A stretch of DNA of 64,000 bases from Bin87 sp965203985. GTDB lineage: Bacteria > Chloroflexota > Dehalococcoidia > Lucifugimonadales > UBA3495. This document shows, piece by piece, positions 56,838 through 64,000 of this stretch. Location: positions 930,001 to 994,000 of the forward strand of contig CBDBDS010000013.1 of the NCBI GenBank assembly GCA_965203985.1, in the 5' to 3' direction. The translations under genes were made by a program, and so were the position numbers. Under the pieces are notes generated by a model that worked only from the letters and a program-made list of their open reading frames with translations, did not search any database and was not told the origin of the DNA. The stretch's first letter is position 1. Every line of letters begins with the position of its first letter.

Positions 56838-57431
56838 TTACGGGCGCAGTGGGATGGGCCGGTTCTCCTGGTTCTCGGCGATCTGGTCGGTGTCCCACAG
56901 CTTGGCGAAATTGTAGGCCCGGGGGCAGTGGCCGTAGGATTCCTCGACGTTGACGATGATGCCCTGGAGATGCTTGGAGTTGTCGTCGGTCCAGTAGAGT
57001 TCCAGCTCGACCTTCTGCTGCTCCAGCTCTGCTTTGTCCACGATGGTGACCGTGCCGTTGACCCGCACGGTGTCGTTGACGCCGGGGATCATGAACAGCA
57101 GGCCGACGTGAGGGTTGGCGTCCATGTTCTGGTAGGACTGGAACAGACGGTTGCCGGCAACGTCGGGAAACAGCAGGCGGGTGCTGTCGATGACCTTGAC
57201 GAAGCCGGGCTTGCCTCCCTTGGGCGACGCGTCGCAGTTGCCGCCGGGGTCGGATGATGCCATGACGACGAAGGGCGAGGCGGCGATGAACTTCTGCACG
57301 AAGTCGGACATTTCGCCCTTGACCTTGAGCTTGGCCCGTGGGCTCATTTCGCCGAACTCGTCGTTGAAGCGACTGGGCTGCTGTTCGATGGTGCAGAGGT
57401 CGTCGGCGGTGGCGGCAACGGTGGTTGTCAT
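56838..57431 (-). CDS. Pyridoxamine 5'-phosphate oxidase-like FMN protein
   Basis: The 197-residue protein starts at ATG 57431 with GAGGG upstream. It has the split-barrel flavin fold of the PNPOx-like family: FIAASPFVVMASSDPGGNCDASPKGG, VKVIDSTRLLFPDVAGNRLFQSYQNM, HVGLLFMIPGVNDTVRVNGT. These bind FMN or F420 and reduce diverse molecules. The specific activity is unknown. Its stop abuts an R1 repeat. Confidence 0.85.
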   Translation of the reverse strand: MTTTVAATADDLCTIEQQPSRFNDEFGEMSPRAKLKVKGEMSDFVQKFIAASPFVVMASSDPGGNCDASPKGGKPGFVKVIDSTRLLFPDVAGNRLFQSYQNMDANPHVGLLFMIPGVNDTVRVNGTVTIVDKAELEQQKVELELYWTDDNSKHLQGIIVNVEESYGHCPRAYNFAKLWDTDQIAENQENRPIPLRP

Positions 57432-57548
57432 GGTTACAAACCCTCCCGGCGTTCGGTTCCGTTGATGATGGCGCACAGAATACCGGATTCGGCCGCCGCG
57501 TGCCACCGGGGAAGCGGGCGCACGCACACACGCTTTGCGGCGGGAAAT

Positions 57549-57659
57549 GTCAGAATCAGGATTTTCAAGATTTGCGGATTATCAGGATTGGGGGCCATTC
57601 AGTGATGGAGTTCTCCCAATCCTGGTAAATCATAAAATCCCGCAAATCCTGATTCTGAC
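57549..57659. repeat. Dispersed inverted repeat R2, copy 2
   Basis: Ends GTCAGAATCAGGATT and AATCCTGATTCTGAC are inverted. The interior has TTTGCGGATTATCAGGATT and AATCCTGGTAAATCATAAAATCC, again inverted. It lies upstream of the mtnA promoter. Confidence 0.75.
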
Positions 57660-57736
57660 GATTCACGGAGCTGGGTGCGCGTGAAGGGAAGGGGCTTGAT
57701 GGATATCGTCAGGGGCCGACGAAATTCGCCGCCACC

Positions 57737-57765
57737 TTGACATTTACCGTCCCGGCAGGTAGTAT
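57737..57765 (+). promoter_or_regulatory. Predicted sigma-70 promoter for the mtnA transcript
   Basis: TTGACA (57737-57742) is a perfect -35 box, separated by 17 bp from TAGTAT (57760-57765) as -10. The transcription start would fall near 57772, about 25 bp before the SAM riboswitch aptamer. Confidence 0.75.
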
Positions 57766-57796
57766 TAATGGCAGTTAAAAACTGCATACGCTGCTG

Positions 57797-57942
57797 GAAC
57801 CCTTATTCAGACAGGCGGAGGGAACGGCCCTGTGAAGCCTGGCAACCTGTCCCACCCACCCCGTGGGATGAGGTGCTAAATCCGGCGTCCCCGTTGTGCA
57901 CGCGGTGCGCGCATGACAAGGCGGGACGAAAGATGAGGGGCG
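57797..57942 (+). ncRNA. SAM-I (S-box) riboswitch aptamer
   Basis: The aptamer has the conserved SAM-I elements in order: CCCTTAT (P1 5'), CAGGCGGAGGGAACGGCCC, TGTGAAGCCTGGCAACC, GGTGCTAAATCC and GACGAAAGATGAGGGG (P1 3'). P1 pairs CCCTTAT with ATGAGGG. An extra stem (CCCACCCACCCCGTGGG) lies in the P3 region and a longer one near P4. It binds S-adenosylmethionine and, with the terminator just after it, should turn down mtnA when SAM is plentiful. Confidence 0.93.
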
Positions 57943-57954
57943 GACTGTGATGGT

Positions 57955-57988
57955 GGCTCTCCCAAGTGCGGGTGGGCCTTTATTTTTT
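57955..57988 (+). terminator. Riboswitch-controlled intrinsic terminator
   Basis: GGCTCTCCC pairs with GGGTGGGCC (8 of 9 positions including one G-T) around the loop AAGTGC, followed by TTTATTTTTT. It lies 13 bp after the aptamer and 85 bp before the mtnA start, so it can act as the SAM-dependent expression platform. Confidence 0.82.
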
Positions 57989-58072
57989 GCCTGTTTCGAA
58001 TCCAGACCCGTCCAGTCTGACCGCAGAGTAGCACAGAGCGCCATCAACGCACTCCGCATCTTTTACCGATTT

Positions 58073-59116
58073 ATGAACGAAATTCGCCCCATCAACTGGA
58101 CGGGCAGCCGGTTGGAGCTCCTGGATCAGACGCTTCTGCCCCACGAGCACATCACGGTTCGCATTACCGACTACCGCGCCGCCGCCGCCGCCATCACGGA
58201 GATGCGCGTGCGGGGCGCACCGGCCATCGGAGTGACCGCCGGCTACGCCATGGTGCTGGCCGCCGCGGAGTTACAGTCCCGGGAGCGGGACCACTTCATC
58301 GGCGCGCTGCGGCAGGCTGGCGCCCACATTGCCGCCGCCCGGCCCACCGCGGTCAATCTGGGCTGGGCTGTCCGCCGCATGATGCGCGTGGCCGAGGCCG
58401 AACCCGACCCGGGCAGCATCCTGCCGCGTCTTGAAGAAGAGGCGCGCCGCATCCAGGAAGAGGACGAGGCCATCAACCGGCGCATCGGTGAGCACGGCCG
58501 GACGCTCATGCCGGCCGATGGGCAGGGGGTACTGACCCACTGCAACACCGGCGCGCTGGCTACTTCGGCATTCGGCACCGCGCTGGGCGTGATCCGTGCC
58601 GGCTGGGAAGCCGGGGGGCGGTTCAACGTGTACAACACCGAGACCCGGCCGTGGCTGCAGGGCGCGCGGCTAACGTCGTGGGAGTTTCAGCAACTGGGCA
58701 TTCCGGCGACGCTGATCGCAGACTCGGCGGCCGGCGTCCTGATGCAGAAAGGCGAGGTGTCCTGCGTCATTACCGGCGCGGACCGCATCGCCGCCAACGG
58801 CGACACCGCGAACAAGGTGGGCACGTACACGCTGGCGGTGCTGGCCCACGAGAACGGCATTCCGTTTTACATCGCCGCGCCCACCAGCACGGTGGATCTG
58901 GCCATTGCCCACGGCGACGACATCGCCATCGAAGAGCGCCCGCAGCATGAGGTCACGGGTTACGGAGGCACGCCCACCGCGCCCGAGGGCACGCCGGCGT
59001 ATAACCCGGCCTTCGACGTGACGCCGCACCGCTACATCGCCGGCATCGTTACGGAGACGATGGTGTGCCGGCCGCCTTACATCGAGTCGTTGCGGCAGGC
59101 GGTGGACGCGGCTTGA
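58073..59116 (+). CDS. mtnA: S-methyl-5-thioribose-1-phosphate isomerase
   Basis: The 347-residue protein starts at ATG 58073. It has EMRVRGAPAIGVTAGYAM, the catalytic Cys in THCNTGALA and the catalytic Asp in ITGADRIAANGDTANKVGTY, as in MtnA (eIF2B-alpha fold). It converts methylthioribose-1-phosphate to methylthioribulose-1-phosphate in methionine salvage. No obvious ribosome binding site precedes the ATG. Transcription is likely controlled by the SAM-I riboswitch upstream. Confidence 0.95.
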   Translation: MNEIRPINWTGSRLELLDQTLLPHEHITVRITDYRAAAAAITEMRVRGAPAIGVTAGYAMVLAAAELQSRERDHFIGALRQAGAHIAAARPTAVNLGWAVRRMMRVAEAEPDPGSILPRLEEEARRIQEEDEAINRRIGEHGRTLMPADGQGVLTHCNTGALATSAFGTALGVIRAGWEAGGRFNVYNTETRPWLQGARLTSWEFQQLGIPATLIADSAAGVLMQKGEVSCVITGADRIAANGDTANKVGTYTLAVLAHENGIPFYIAAPTSTVDLAIAHGDDIAIEERPQHEVTGYGGTPTAPEGTPAYNPAFDVTPHRYIAGIVTETMVCRPPYIESLRQAVDAA

Positions 59117-59134
59117 CGCTGCCCGCGTTAGTGG

Positions 59135-59154
59135 ATTCCGGCTTTCGCCGGAAT
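59135..59154. repeat. Short dispersed inverted repeat R3, copy 2
   Basis: ATTCCGGCTTTCGCCGGAAT is a short palindrome. It lies in the 173-bp gap after mtnA, which also holds partial copies of R1 (59210-59236) and R2 (about 59245-59283). Confidence 0.6.
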
Positions 59155-59209
59155 GACGGAAGTAAAGGCACACAACGAAGTAAAGGCACTCAACTGCGTA
59201 AGTCCTATG

Positions 59210-59236
59210 TCATTGCGAGCGTAGCGTGGCAATCCC
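59210..59236. repeat. Partial R1 element
   Basis: TCATTGCGAGCGTAGCGTGG matches the left inner arm of R1. The right half is absent, so the element is truncated. Confidence 0.6.
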
Positions 59237-59289
59237 GAAACCCAAAGCATCCTGTCCATCCCGCCAAATCCTGTTTATCCCGGTGAAAA

Positions 59290-60396
59290 ATGACCATTGA
59301 CCAACAAACCCGCCGCCGCATGGCCCGAACCGGCCTCACCGCGTGCGACCCGGAACGAGCCTGCCCCGGCTACACGCTGTACGCGCCGATGTCCGGCACC
59401 GGCACCGTTTACCTGCTGGACATAAACGGCGAGGTGGCCCACCGGTGGCAGATGCCCTACCCGCCGGGCCTGTACGGCTACCTGCTGCCCAACGGCAACC
59501 TGTTCTACGGCGGCAAGGTGCCCGATGACGGGGGTTGGGACACCTTCGACGGGATGAAGCGGTTCAAGGGCGGGATCATGCTGGAGGCCGATTGGGATGG
59601 CAACATCCTGTGGGAGCACCGGGACCCGTACCATCACCACGATGCCCGGCGCACCATGTCCGGCGGCTGTCTGTACATGACCGTGGAACGAATGGACGAC
59701 GCCCAGGCCGCCACCATCAAGGGCGGTCAGCCCGGTACGGAATCCAGGGAAGAGTACACCGGGATGTGGTGCGACGTGCTGGTGGAGGTGGACGCCAGCG
59801 GCAACCGCATCTGGGAGTGGCACGCCGCCGAACACCTGGACCCCGAGCGCCACGTCGTCACCTTCAACGACCTTAGGGACGAGTGGAGCCACGGCAACAC
59901 TGTAGTACCGCTGGGCGACGACCGGGTGATGTTCAGCTTCCGCAACATCTCCACCGTGGGCATCATCGACAAGGCAAGCGGCGAGATCGCATGGCAGATT
60001 GGCGACGACGTGCTGGCGCAACAGCACGACCCGTCGATGCTGGACAACGGCAACGTGCTTATCTACGACAACGGTTCCCACAGCCGGCACAGCCCGCTGC
60101 CGGCGTCCCGCGTCATCGAGGTGAACACTTCCACCAACGAAATCGTCTGGCAGTACCAGGACAACCCGCCGTTCAACTTCTTCAGCGCGTACATCTCCGG
60201 CGCGCGGCGGCTACCCAACGGCAACACGCTGATCACCGAGGGCCAGCCGGGGCGCATCTTCCAGGTGACGCCCGAAGGCGAGGTGGTGTGGGAGTACATC
60301 AACCCGCACTTCGCGCCCAACGAGCAGGGTTTCGTGGTCAACAGCGTGTTCCGCTCGACCCACTACCTGCCCGAGCAGGTGCCGCAACTGCGCTGA
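59290..60396 (+). CDS. Arylsulfotransferase (ASST)-like protein
   Basis: The 368-residue protein is a beta-propeller of ASST type with repeated blades: GTVYLLDINGEVAHRWQMP, GIMLEADWDGNILWEHRDP, DVLVEVDASGNRIWEWHA, RVIEVNTSTNEIVWQYQD and RIFQVTPEGEVVWEYINP. The short motif HHHDARR near residue 117 may provide the catalytic His. There is no signal peptide, which is unusual because ASST enzymes are periplasmic. It is between mtnA and mtnP genes, but a link to salvage is not evident. Substrate is unknown. Confidence 0.75.
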   Translation: MTIDQQTRRRMARTGLTACDPERACPGYTLYAPMSGTGTVYLLDINGEVAHRWQMPYPPGLYGYLLPNGNLFYGGKVPDDGGWDTFDGMKRFKGGIMLEADWDGNILWEHRDPYHHHDARRTMSGGCLYMTVERMDDAQAATIKGGQPGTESREEYTGMWCDVLVEVDASGNRIWEWHAAEHLDPERHVVTFNDLRDEWSHGNTVVPLGDDRVMFSFRNISTVGIIDKASGEIAWQIGDDVLAQQHDPSMLDNGNVLIYDNGSHSRHSPLPASRVIEVNTSTNEIVWQYQDNPPFNFFSAYISGARRLPNGNTLITEGQPGRIFQVTPEGEVVWEYINPHFAPNEQGFVVNSVFRSTHYLPEQVPQLR

Positions 60397-60408
60397 AAGA
60401 GACGCTTG

Positions 60409-61038
60409 ATGGCAGCCCGACAATCCGACGACACGGTGGGTGGCATGGCGGTTGTTGCCGCCCAGTCATACGGATACCACCTCTCTACGCCGCGCATATT
60501 CGCGTTGTCGGTCGTCAGTTTCGGCCTGTACCTGTTTTACTGGGTGTACCGGACGTGGGACCAGTACCGGGAGCACACGGGCGCGAATGTCTATCCGGTG
60601 TGGCACGCGCTGGCCATGCTGGTTCCGGTCTACGGGTGGTTCCGATTCTACGCGCACTGCAAGGCGTACCGCGACCTGATGGAGGAGCGCAGCGTTCCGC
60701 ACGACCTGAAGATGGCGCCGATCCTGGTGATCCTGATCATTGCCACGGCCGCGTGGAGTCCAGTGCCGACCCAGTGGCTGAACACATACTGGGGAGAGGA
60801 CGGCATCAGCGTCCTGATCGACCTGATCCTGGACGTGGTCAGCCTGGTCGGGATGCTGGTGGCCACCGTCATGGTTTGCCGCATCCAGGCAAACTTCAAC
60901 CGCTACTGGGCCGCGGTGGACGGCGAACTGGCCAACCGCGCCAGGCTGGGACGGGGAGCGATGGTGCTGGCGGCCCTGGGAGTGATCCTGTGGTTCACCA
61001 TCGCCGGCTACTACGTCCAATACTACCTCACCAACTGA
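60409..61038 (+). CDS. DUF4234-like membrane protein
   Basis: The 209-residue product has a soluble start, then RIFALSVVSFGLYLFYWVYRTWDQYR, typical of DUF4234-like proteins, and four or more membrane helices in total. It starts at ATG 60409, 12 bp after the ASST-like gene. The function is unknown. Confidence 0.65.
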   Translation: MAARQSDDTVGGMAVVAAQSYGYHLSTPRIFALSVVSFGLYLFYWVYRTWDQYREHTGANVYPVWHALAMLVPVYGWFRFYAHCKAYRDLMEERSVPHDLKMAPILVILIIATAAWSPVPTQWLNTYWGEDGISVLIDLILDVVSLVGMLVATVMVCRIQANFNRYWAAVDGELANRARLGRGAMVLAALGVILWFTIAGYYVQYYLTN

Positions 61039-61193
61039 CCGCGCAAACCCGGCAAAACAAGAGCAAACAGTTCAATGACAACCTGGCAGCCCGACATATA
61101 CGGAGGCAGCGAACCTCTCGCCGACGATCTGGCCCGGGGCGAGTACATCTCCGTAGCCTCGGTACCAAATCAACATCCAGGAAATTCAACCTA

Positions 61194-62081
61194 ATGCCAA
61201 ACCAACCACAAGCGGAAATCGCCATCATCGGCGGCAGCGGCCTGTATGAGATACAGGGCTTTGCCGAAACTGCCGTGTTGGACATCGACACGCCCTACGG
61301 CAAGCCCAGCGACGTCATCACCGTGGGCGAATTGCTGGACGTGCCCGTGGCCTTCCTGCCCCGTCACGGGCGGGGGCACCGGGTGAGCCCGACGGAGCTG
61401 CCCTTCCGGGCCAACATCTACGCGCTGAAGACCCTGGGGGTGAAGCAAATCGTGTCGGTCAGCGCGGTGGGCAGCCTGCAAGCGGACTACGAGCCGCAGC
61501 ACATGGTGGTGCCCGACCAGCTCATCGACCGGACGCGCCGCCGGGACAGCACGTTCTTCGAGGACGGCGTGGTGGCGCACATATCCTTCGCCGATCCCTT
61601 CTGCCCGGAGATGAGCACCGTGCTGGCCGACGGCGCGGCAGGGCAGGGTATACCGACGCACCAGGGCGGCACGCTGGTAGTCATGGAAGGCCCCGCATTT
61701 TCCACCCGCGCCGAGTCGAACATGTACCGCGCCTGGGGCGGCGACATCATCGGCATGACCACGCTGCCCGAGGCCAAGCTGGCCCGGGAGGCTGAGATCT
61801 GCTACGCCGTGATGGCGTGGGTCACCGACTACGACTGCTGGCATCCCGACCACGACGACGTGACGGTGGAGATGGTGGTGGAGAACCTGGTGGCCAACGT
61901 CGCCAACAGCCGGATCATCCTGCGGCACATCATGCCGGAACTGGCCGCGCTGGGCCCCTGCGACTGCCAGACGGCGCTGACCAACGCGATCATCACCGAC
62001 CGCCGGCGCATATCCGAGGCGGCCTACCGTCGGCTGCACCCCATTGCCGGCACCCATCTCGATCTGCCACCTAACGAATAG
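61194..62081 (+). CDS. mtnP: S-methyl-5'-thioadenosine phosphorylase
   Basis: The 295-residue protein starts at ATG 61194 with AGGAAA upstream. It has IAIIGGSGLYEI, FLPRHGRGHRVSPTELPFRANI, MEGPAFSTRAES and the purine-binding end MTTLPEAKLAREAEICYAV and TDYDCW, all typical of MTAP. It splits methylthioadenosine into adenine and methylthioribose-1-phosphate, the MtnA substrate. The adenine can be used by Apt (52837). Confidence 0.95.
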   Translation: MPNQPQAEIAIIGGSGLYEIQGFAETAVLDIDTPYGKPSDVITVGELLDVPVAFLPRHGRGHRVSPTELPFRANIYALKTLGVKQIVSVSAVGSLQADYEPQHMVVPDQLIDRTRRRDSTFFEDGVVAHISFADPFCPEMSTVLADGAAGQGIPTHQGGTLVVMEGPAFSTRAESNMYRAWGGDIIGMTTLPEAKLAREAEICYAVMAWVTDYDCWHPDHDDVTVEMVVENLVANVANSRIILRHIMPELAALGPCDCQTALTNAIITDRRRISEAAYRRLHPIAGTHLDLPPNE

Positions 62082-62095
62082 ACCCCATCTATCTT

Positions 62096-62202
62096 CGTCA
62101 GAAGCAGGATTTACCGGATTAGCGGATTTTCTGGACGTGTTCGACCATCCCAGCCGCCTCAATCCTGACAATCCGACAATCTAGTAAATCCTGCTTCTGA
62201 CG
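62096..62202. repeat. Dispersed inverted repeat R2, copy 3
   Basis: CGTCAGAAGCAGGATTTACC and TAAATCCTGCTTCTGACG are inverted ends; the middle is AT-rich. It lies between mtnP and the rhodanese gene. Confidence 0.8.
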
Positions 62203-62237
62203 GACCAACTACGCAAAGAACCAAGGAGGTAACCGAT

Positions 62238-62597
62238 ATGCCACGACAGAATCCAGGCGAACCGTACTACCGGGTTGATTCGCCGGAGGCGTTGCAGATC
62301 CTGCAGGCCGACCCCGAAAATACCGTGGTGGTCGACGTGCGCCGCGATGACGAATGGGTCACCGGCCACGCCAGCGGCGCCATCCACATCAACGTTGACG
62401 ACCTGCCGGGCCGTATGGACGAAGTGCCCGAGGACAAGAAGCTGCTGTTCATCTGCGCGGCCGGCGTCCGCAGCGGCCTGGCCTGCGAACTGGCCGCCGC
62501 CATGGGCTACGACTCGGAGATGCTCTACAACGTGGACGACGGCACGCCCGCGTGGATCGCCGCCGGCAATCCCACCTCGTACGGCGGGGATCCGTAA
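62238..62597 (+). CDS. Rhodanese-like domain protein
   Basis: The 119-residue protein has a single rhodanese domain: VVVDVRRDDEWVTGHASGAIHI and the active-site loop CAAGVRS (Cys73) followed by GLACELAAAMGY. AAGGAGG precedes ATG 62238. It transfers sulfane sulfur or acts as a carrier. It stands between mtnP and ahcY. Confidence 0.9.
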   Translation: MPRQNPGEPYYRVDSPEALQILQADPENTVVVDVRRDDEWVTGHASGAIHINVDDLPGRMDEVPEDKKLLFICAAGVRSGLACELAAAMGYDSEMLYNVDDGTPAWIAAGNPTSYGGDP

Positions 62598-62711
62598 CTG
62601 ACCAGAGACCCGCGAGAGTTCAAGGCCGCCGTTTTCAACGGCACGGGCAACCGGGGCACTTTCATCGAGCGATTGCTGGAAGTCCTGGCCGCCTCCCGGG
62701 TGGCGCACTAA
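62598..62711 (+). other. In-frame open stretch after the rhodanese stop
   Basis: Directly after the rhodanese TAA the same frame stays open for 37 codons (starting LTRDPREFKAAVFNG, ending LEVLAASRVAH) and stops at 62711. There is no ATG or GTG start before residue 34. It could be the remnant of a fused gene or chance. Confidence 0.3.
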
Positions 62712-62730
62712 GGCGTGTAGACATTGGCAC

Positions 62731-62797
62731 GTCATTCCGGCTCAAGGCCGGAATCCAGAAAAACCCCACCCAGATTCCGGCGTTCGCCGGAATGACG
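62731..62797. repeat. Short dispersed inverted repeat R3, copy 3
   Basis: CATTCCGGCTCAAGGCCGGAAT and ATTCCGGCGTTCGCCGGAATG form two small palindromes with CCAGAAAAACCCCACC between them. They precede the ahcY ribosome binding site. Confidence 0.65.
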
Positions 62798-62823
62798 GTG
62801 GACCGATTTGGAGGTACAACGAT

Positions 62824-64000
62824 TTGACTGTTCAGAAAACTAAAGGCGACGTGAAAGACCTTTCCCTGGCCGCGGCCGGCGTGGACCGGATCCGCTGGGC
62901 GGGACGGGAGATGCCCGTCGTCCACTCGATTACGGAGCGCTTCGAGAAGGAGAAGCCCCTGGACGGCGTGCGGATGGCGGCGTGTCTCCACGTCACCACC
63001 GAGACGGCTAACCTGGCCATCGCCCTGAAGGCCGGCGGCGCCGACCTGGTGATCTGCGCCAGCAACCCGCTGAGCACCCAGGACGAGACCGCCGCCGCGC
63101 TGGTGCAGGAGTTCGGCATCCCGACCTACGCTATCAAGGGCGAGGACAACGAGACCTACTACCAGCACATCAACGCGGTGCTGGACCATGCCCCCAATGT
63201 CACCATGGACGACGGGGCCGACCTGGTGGGCATCCTGCACAAGGAACGCAGCGACCTGCTGTCCAACGTGATCGCCGGCACCGAGGAGACCACCACGGGC
63301 GTGGTGCGCCTCACCGCCATGGCCGCCGACGGGCAGCTGAAGTACCCGATCATCGCGGTGAACGAGGCTGAGACCAAGCACTTCTTCGACAACCGCTACG
63401 GCACCGGACAGAGCACGCTGGACGGCATCACCCGGGCCACCAACATCCTGTGGGCCGGCCGGCGCGTGGTCGTGGGCGGCTACGGCTGGTGCGGCCGCGG
63501 CGTGGCCTCTCGCGCTCGCGGCATGGGCGCCCAGGTCATCGTGACCGAGGTTAATCCCGTGCGCGCCCTGGAGGCCGTGATGGACGGGTTCCAGGTGATG
63601 ACCGGCGTCGAGGCGGCGAAGCAGGGCGAGGTGTTCATCACCGTGTCCGGCGGCTGGCACGTCATCGGCAAGGAGCACTTCGAGGTCATGGGCGACGGCG
63701 CCATCGTGGCTAACAGCGGCCACTTCAACGTGGAGATCGACATCCCCGCGCTGGAGGCCATCTCGGTGGGTCACCGGGAGGTCCGTCCCTTCGTCGAGGA
63801 GTTCCAGACCGCCGACGGCCGGCGCATCTACCTGCTGGGCGAGGGCCGGTTGATCAACCTGGCCGCCGCCGAGGGGCACCCGTCCGCCGTCATGGACATG
63901 AGCTTCGCCAACCAGGCCCTGAGCGCCGAGTACCTGGTGAAGAACTACACCAGCCTGGGCAACGGCGTCCACGTGGTGCCGCGGGAGATCGACGCCGAGG
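62824..64000 (+). CDS. ahcY: Adenosylhomocysteinase, 3' end beyond the window
   Basis: The frame opens at TTG 62824 with GGAGGT eight bases upstream and runs past the right edge. The 392 visible codons hold the S-adenosylhomocysteine-binding part (VHSITERFEKEKPLDGVRMAACLHVTTETANLA), the motif VNEAETKHFFDNRYGTGQS with catalytic residues, and the NAD domain VVVGGYGWCGRGVASRARG. AhcY hydrolyses S-adenosylhomocysteine to adenosine and homocysteine. About 420-430 residues are expected in total. It closes the SAM-cycle cluster. Confidence 0.95.
   Translation, partial: MTVQKTKGDVKDLSLAAAGVDRIRWAGREMPVVHSITERFEKEKPLDGVRMAACLHVTTETANLAIALKAGGADLVICASNPLSTQDETAAALVQEFGIPTYAIKGEDNETYYQHINAVLDHAPNVTMDDGADLVGILHKERSDLLSNVIAGTEETTTGVVRLTAMAADGQLKYPIIAVNEAETKHFFDNRYGTGQSTLDGITRATNILWAGRRVVVGGYGWCGRGVASRARGMGAQVIVTEVNPVRALEAVMDGFQVMTGVEAAKQGEVFITVSGGWHVIGKEHFEVMGDGAIVANSGHFNVEIDIPALEAISVGHREVRPFVEEFQTADGRRIYLLGEGRLINLAAAEGHPSAVMDMSFANQALSAEYLVKNYTSLGNGVHVVPREIDAE

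Noticed and set aside
57988..58010. Sequence TTTCGAATCC resembling a tRNA T-loop
   Set aside because: The flanking bases do not form a 5-bp T-stem, and no acceptor or anticodon arms are found.
59883..62081. Extended frame reading through into mtnP from 59883
   Set aside because: It overlaps the ASST-like and membrane-protein genes in another frame; mtnP starts at ATG 61194.
62662..63972. Antisense frame over ahcY
   Set aside because: The plus strand encodes unmistakable adenosylhomocysteinase motifs; the antisense frame is a shadow.

Overview
The window is GC-rich bacterial chromosome with short intergenic gaps and both strands densely coded. The gene mix suggests a Chloroflexota genome of the SAR202/Dehalococcoidia kind: several luciferase-like flavin monooxygenases, FAH-family and NIPSNAP proteins, a GMC oxidoreductase, an amidase, a molybdenum hydroxylase subunit, many Uma2 proteins and many small HEPN/PaREP1-like proteins. 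The taxon is inferred from gene content only. No rRNA, tRNA, CRISPR array, phage or complete insertion sequence was recognised.

Layout. 0-3 kb: membrane-stress module (DUF350, DUF4178, a 58-residue membrane protein, PspA and a PspA-associated protein). 2.8-6.9 kb: carboxynorspermidine decarboxylase translationally coupled to a DUF3326 protein, then an MFS transporter. 7.2-9.5 kb: a lone xanthine-dehydrogenase-type catalytic subunit. 9.6-12.9 kb: an accessory cluster of nuclease-fold and HEPN-like genes. 12.9-16.5 kb: cupin, CDGSH protein, 2-keto-4-pentenoate-hydratase-like enzyme, Uma2 and rsmI. 16.5-22 kb: nucleotidyltransferase-like DUF6932 with an unknown partner, an aspartic protease pair, a ThDP enzyme, and HigB with a double-length HigA. 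22-28.4 kb: flavin monooxygenase, broken Uma2, SelA-like PLP enzyme, MNT-HEPN fusion, nitroreductase, a nuclease-like remnant and an FAH protein. 28.4-30 kb: four tandem HEPN-like genes with an exact 420-bp period. 30-44 kb: mixed catabolic enzymes (NIPSNAP, VOC, amidase, GMC, DinB, flavin monooxygenase, class V aminotransferase, DUF1015) interleaved with Uma2 genes. 44-50 kb: a 212-bp duplication around a PaREP1-like gene, a secreted Asp/Asn-rich repeat protein, an APH-like kinase, another flavin monooxygenase and three tandem 150-residue PaREP1-like genes. 49.7-56.6 kb: mnmA (two frameshifts), rnhB, yraN, Uma2, apt, MBL hydrolase, and a coupled Uma2/unknown/site-2-protease trio. 56.8-64 kb: PPOX-like protein, then a SAM-I riboswitch with its own promoter and terminator ahead of mtnA, followed by an arylsulfotransferase-like protein, mtnP, a rhodanese and ahcY.

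How the genes fit together. NspC-type polyamine synthesis can generate methylthioadenosine; MtnP and MtnA salvage it, Apt recovers the adenine, and AhcY recycles S-adenosylhomocysteine, with the riboswitch sensing SAM. The accessory fraction is dominated by small nuclease or toxin-like families (8 Uma2 loci, 10 HEPN/PaREP1-like genes, HigBA, MNT-HEPN), many in exact tandem duplications. At least four families of dispersed inverted repeats occupy the intergenic gaps.
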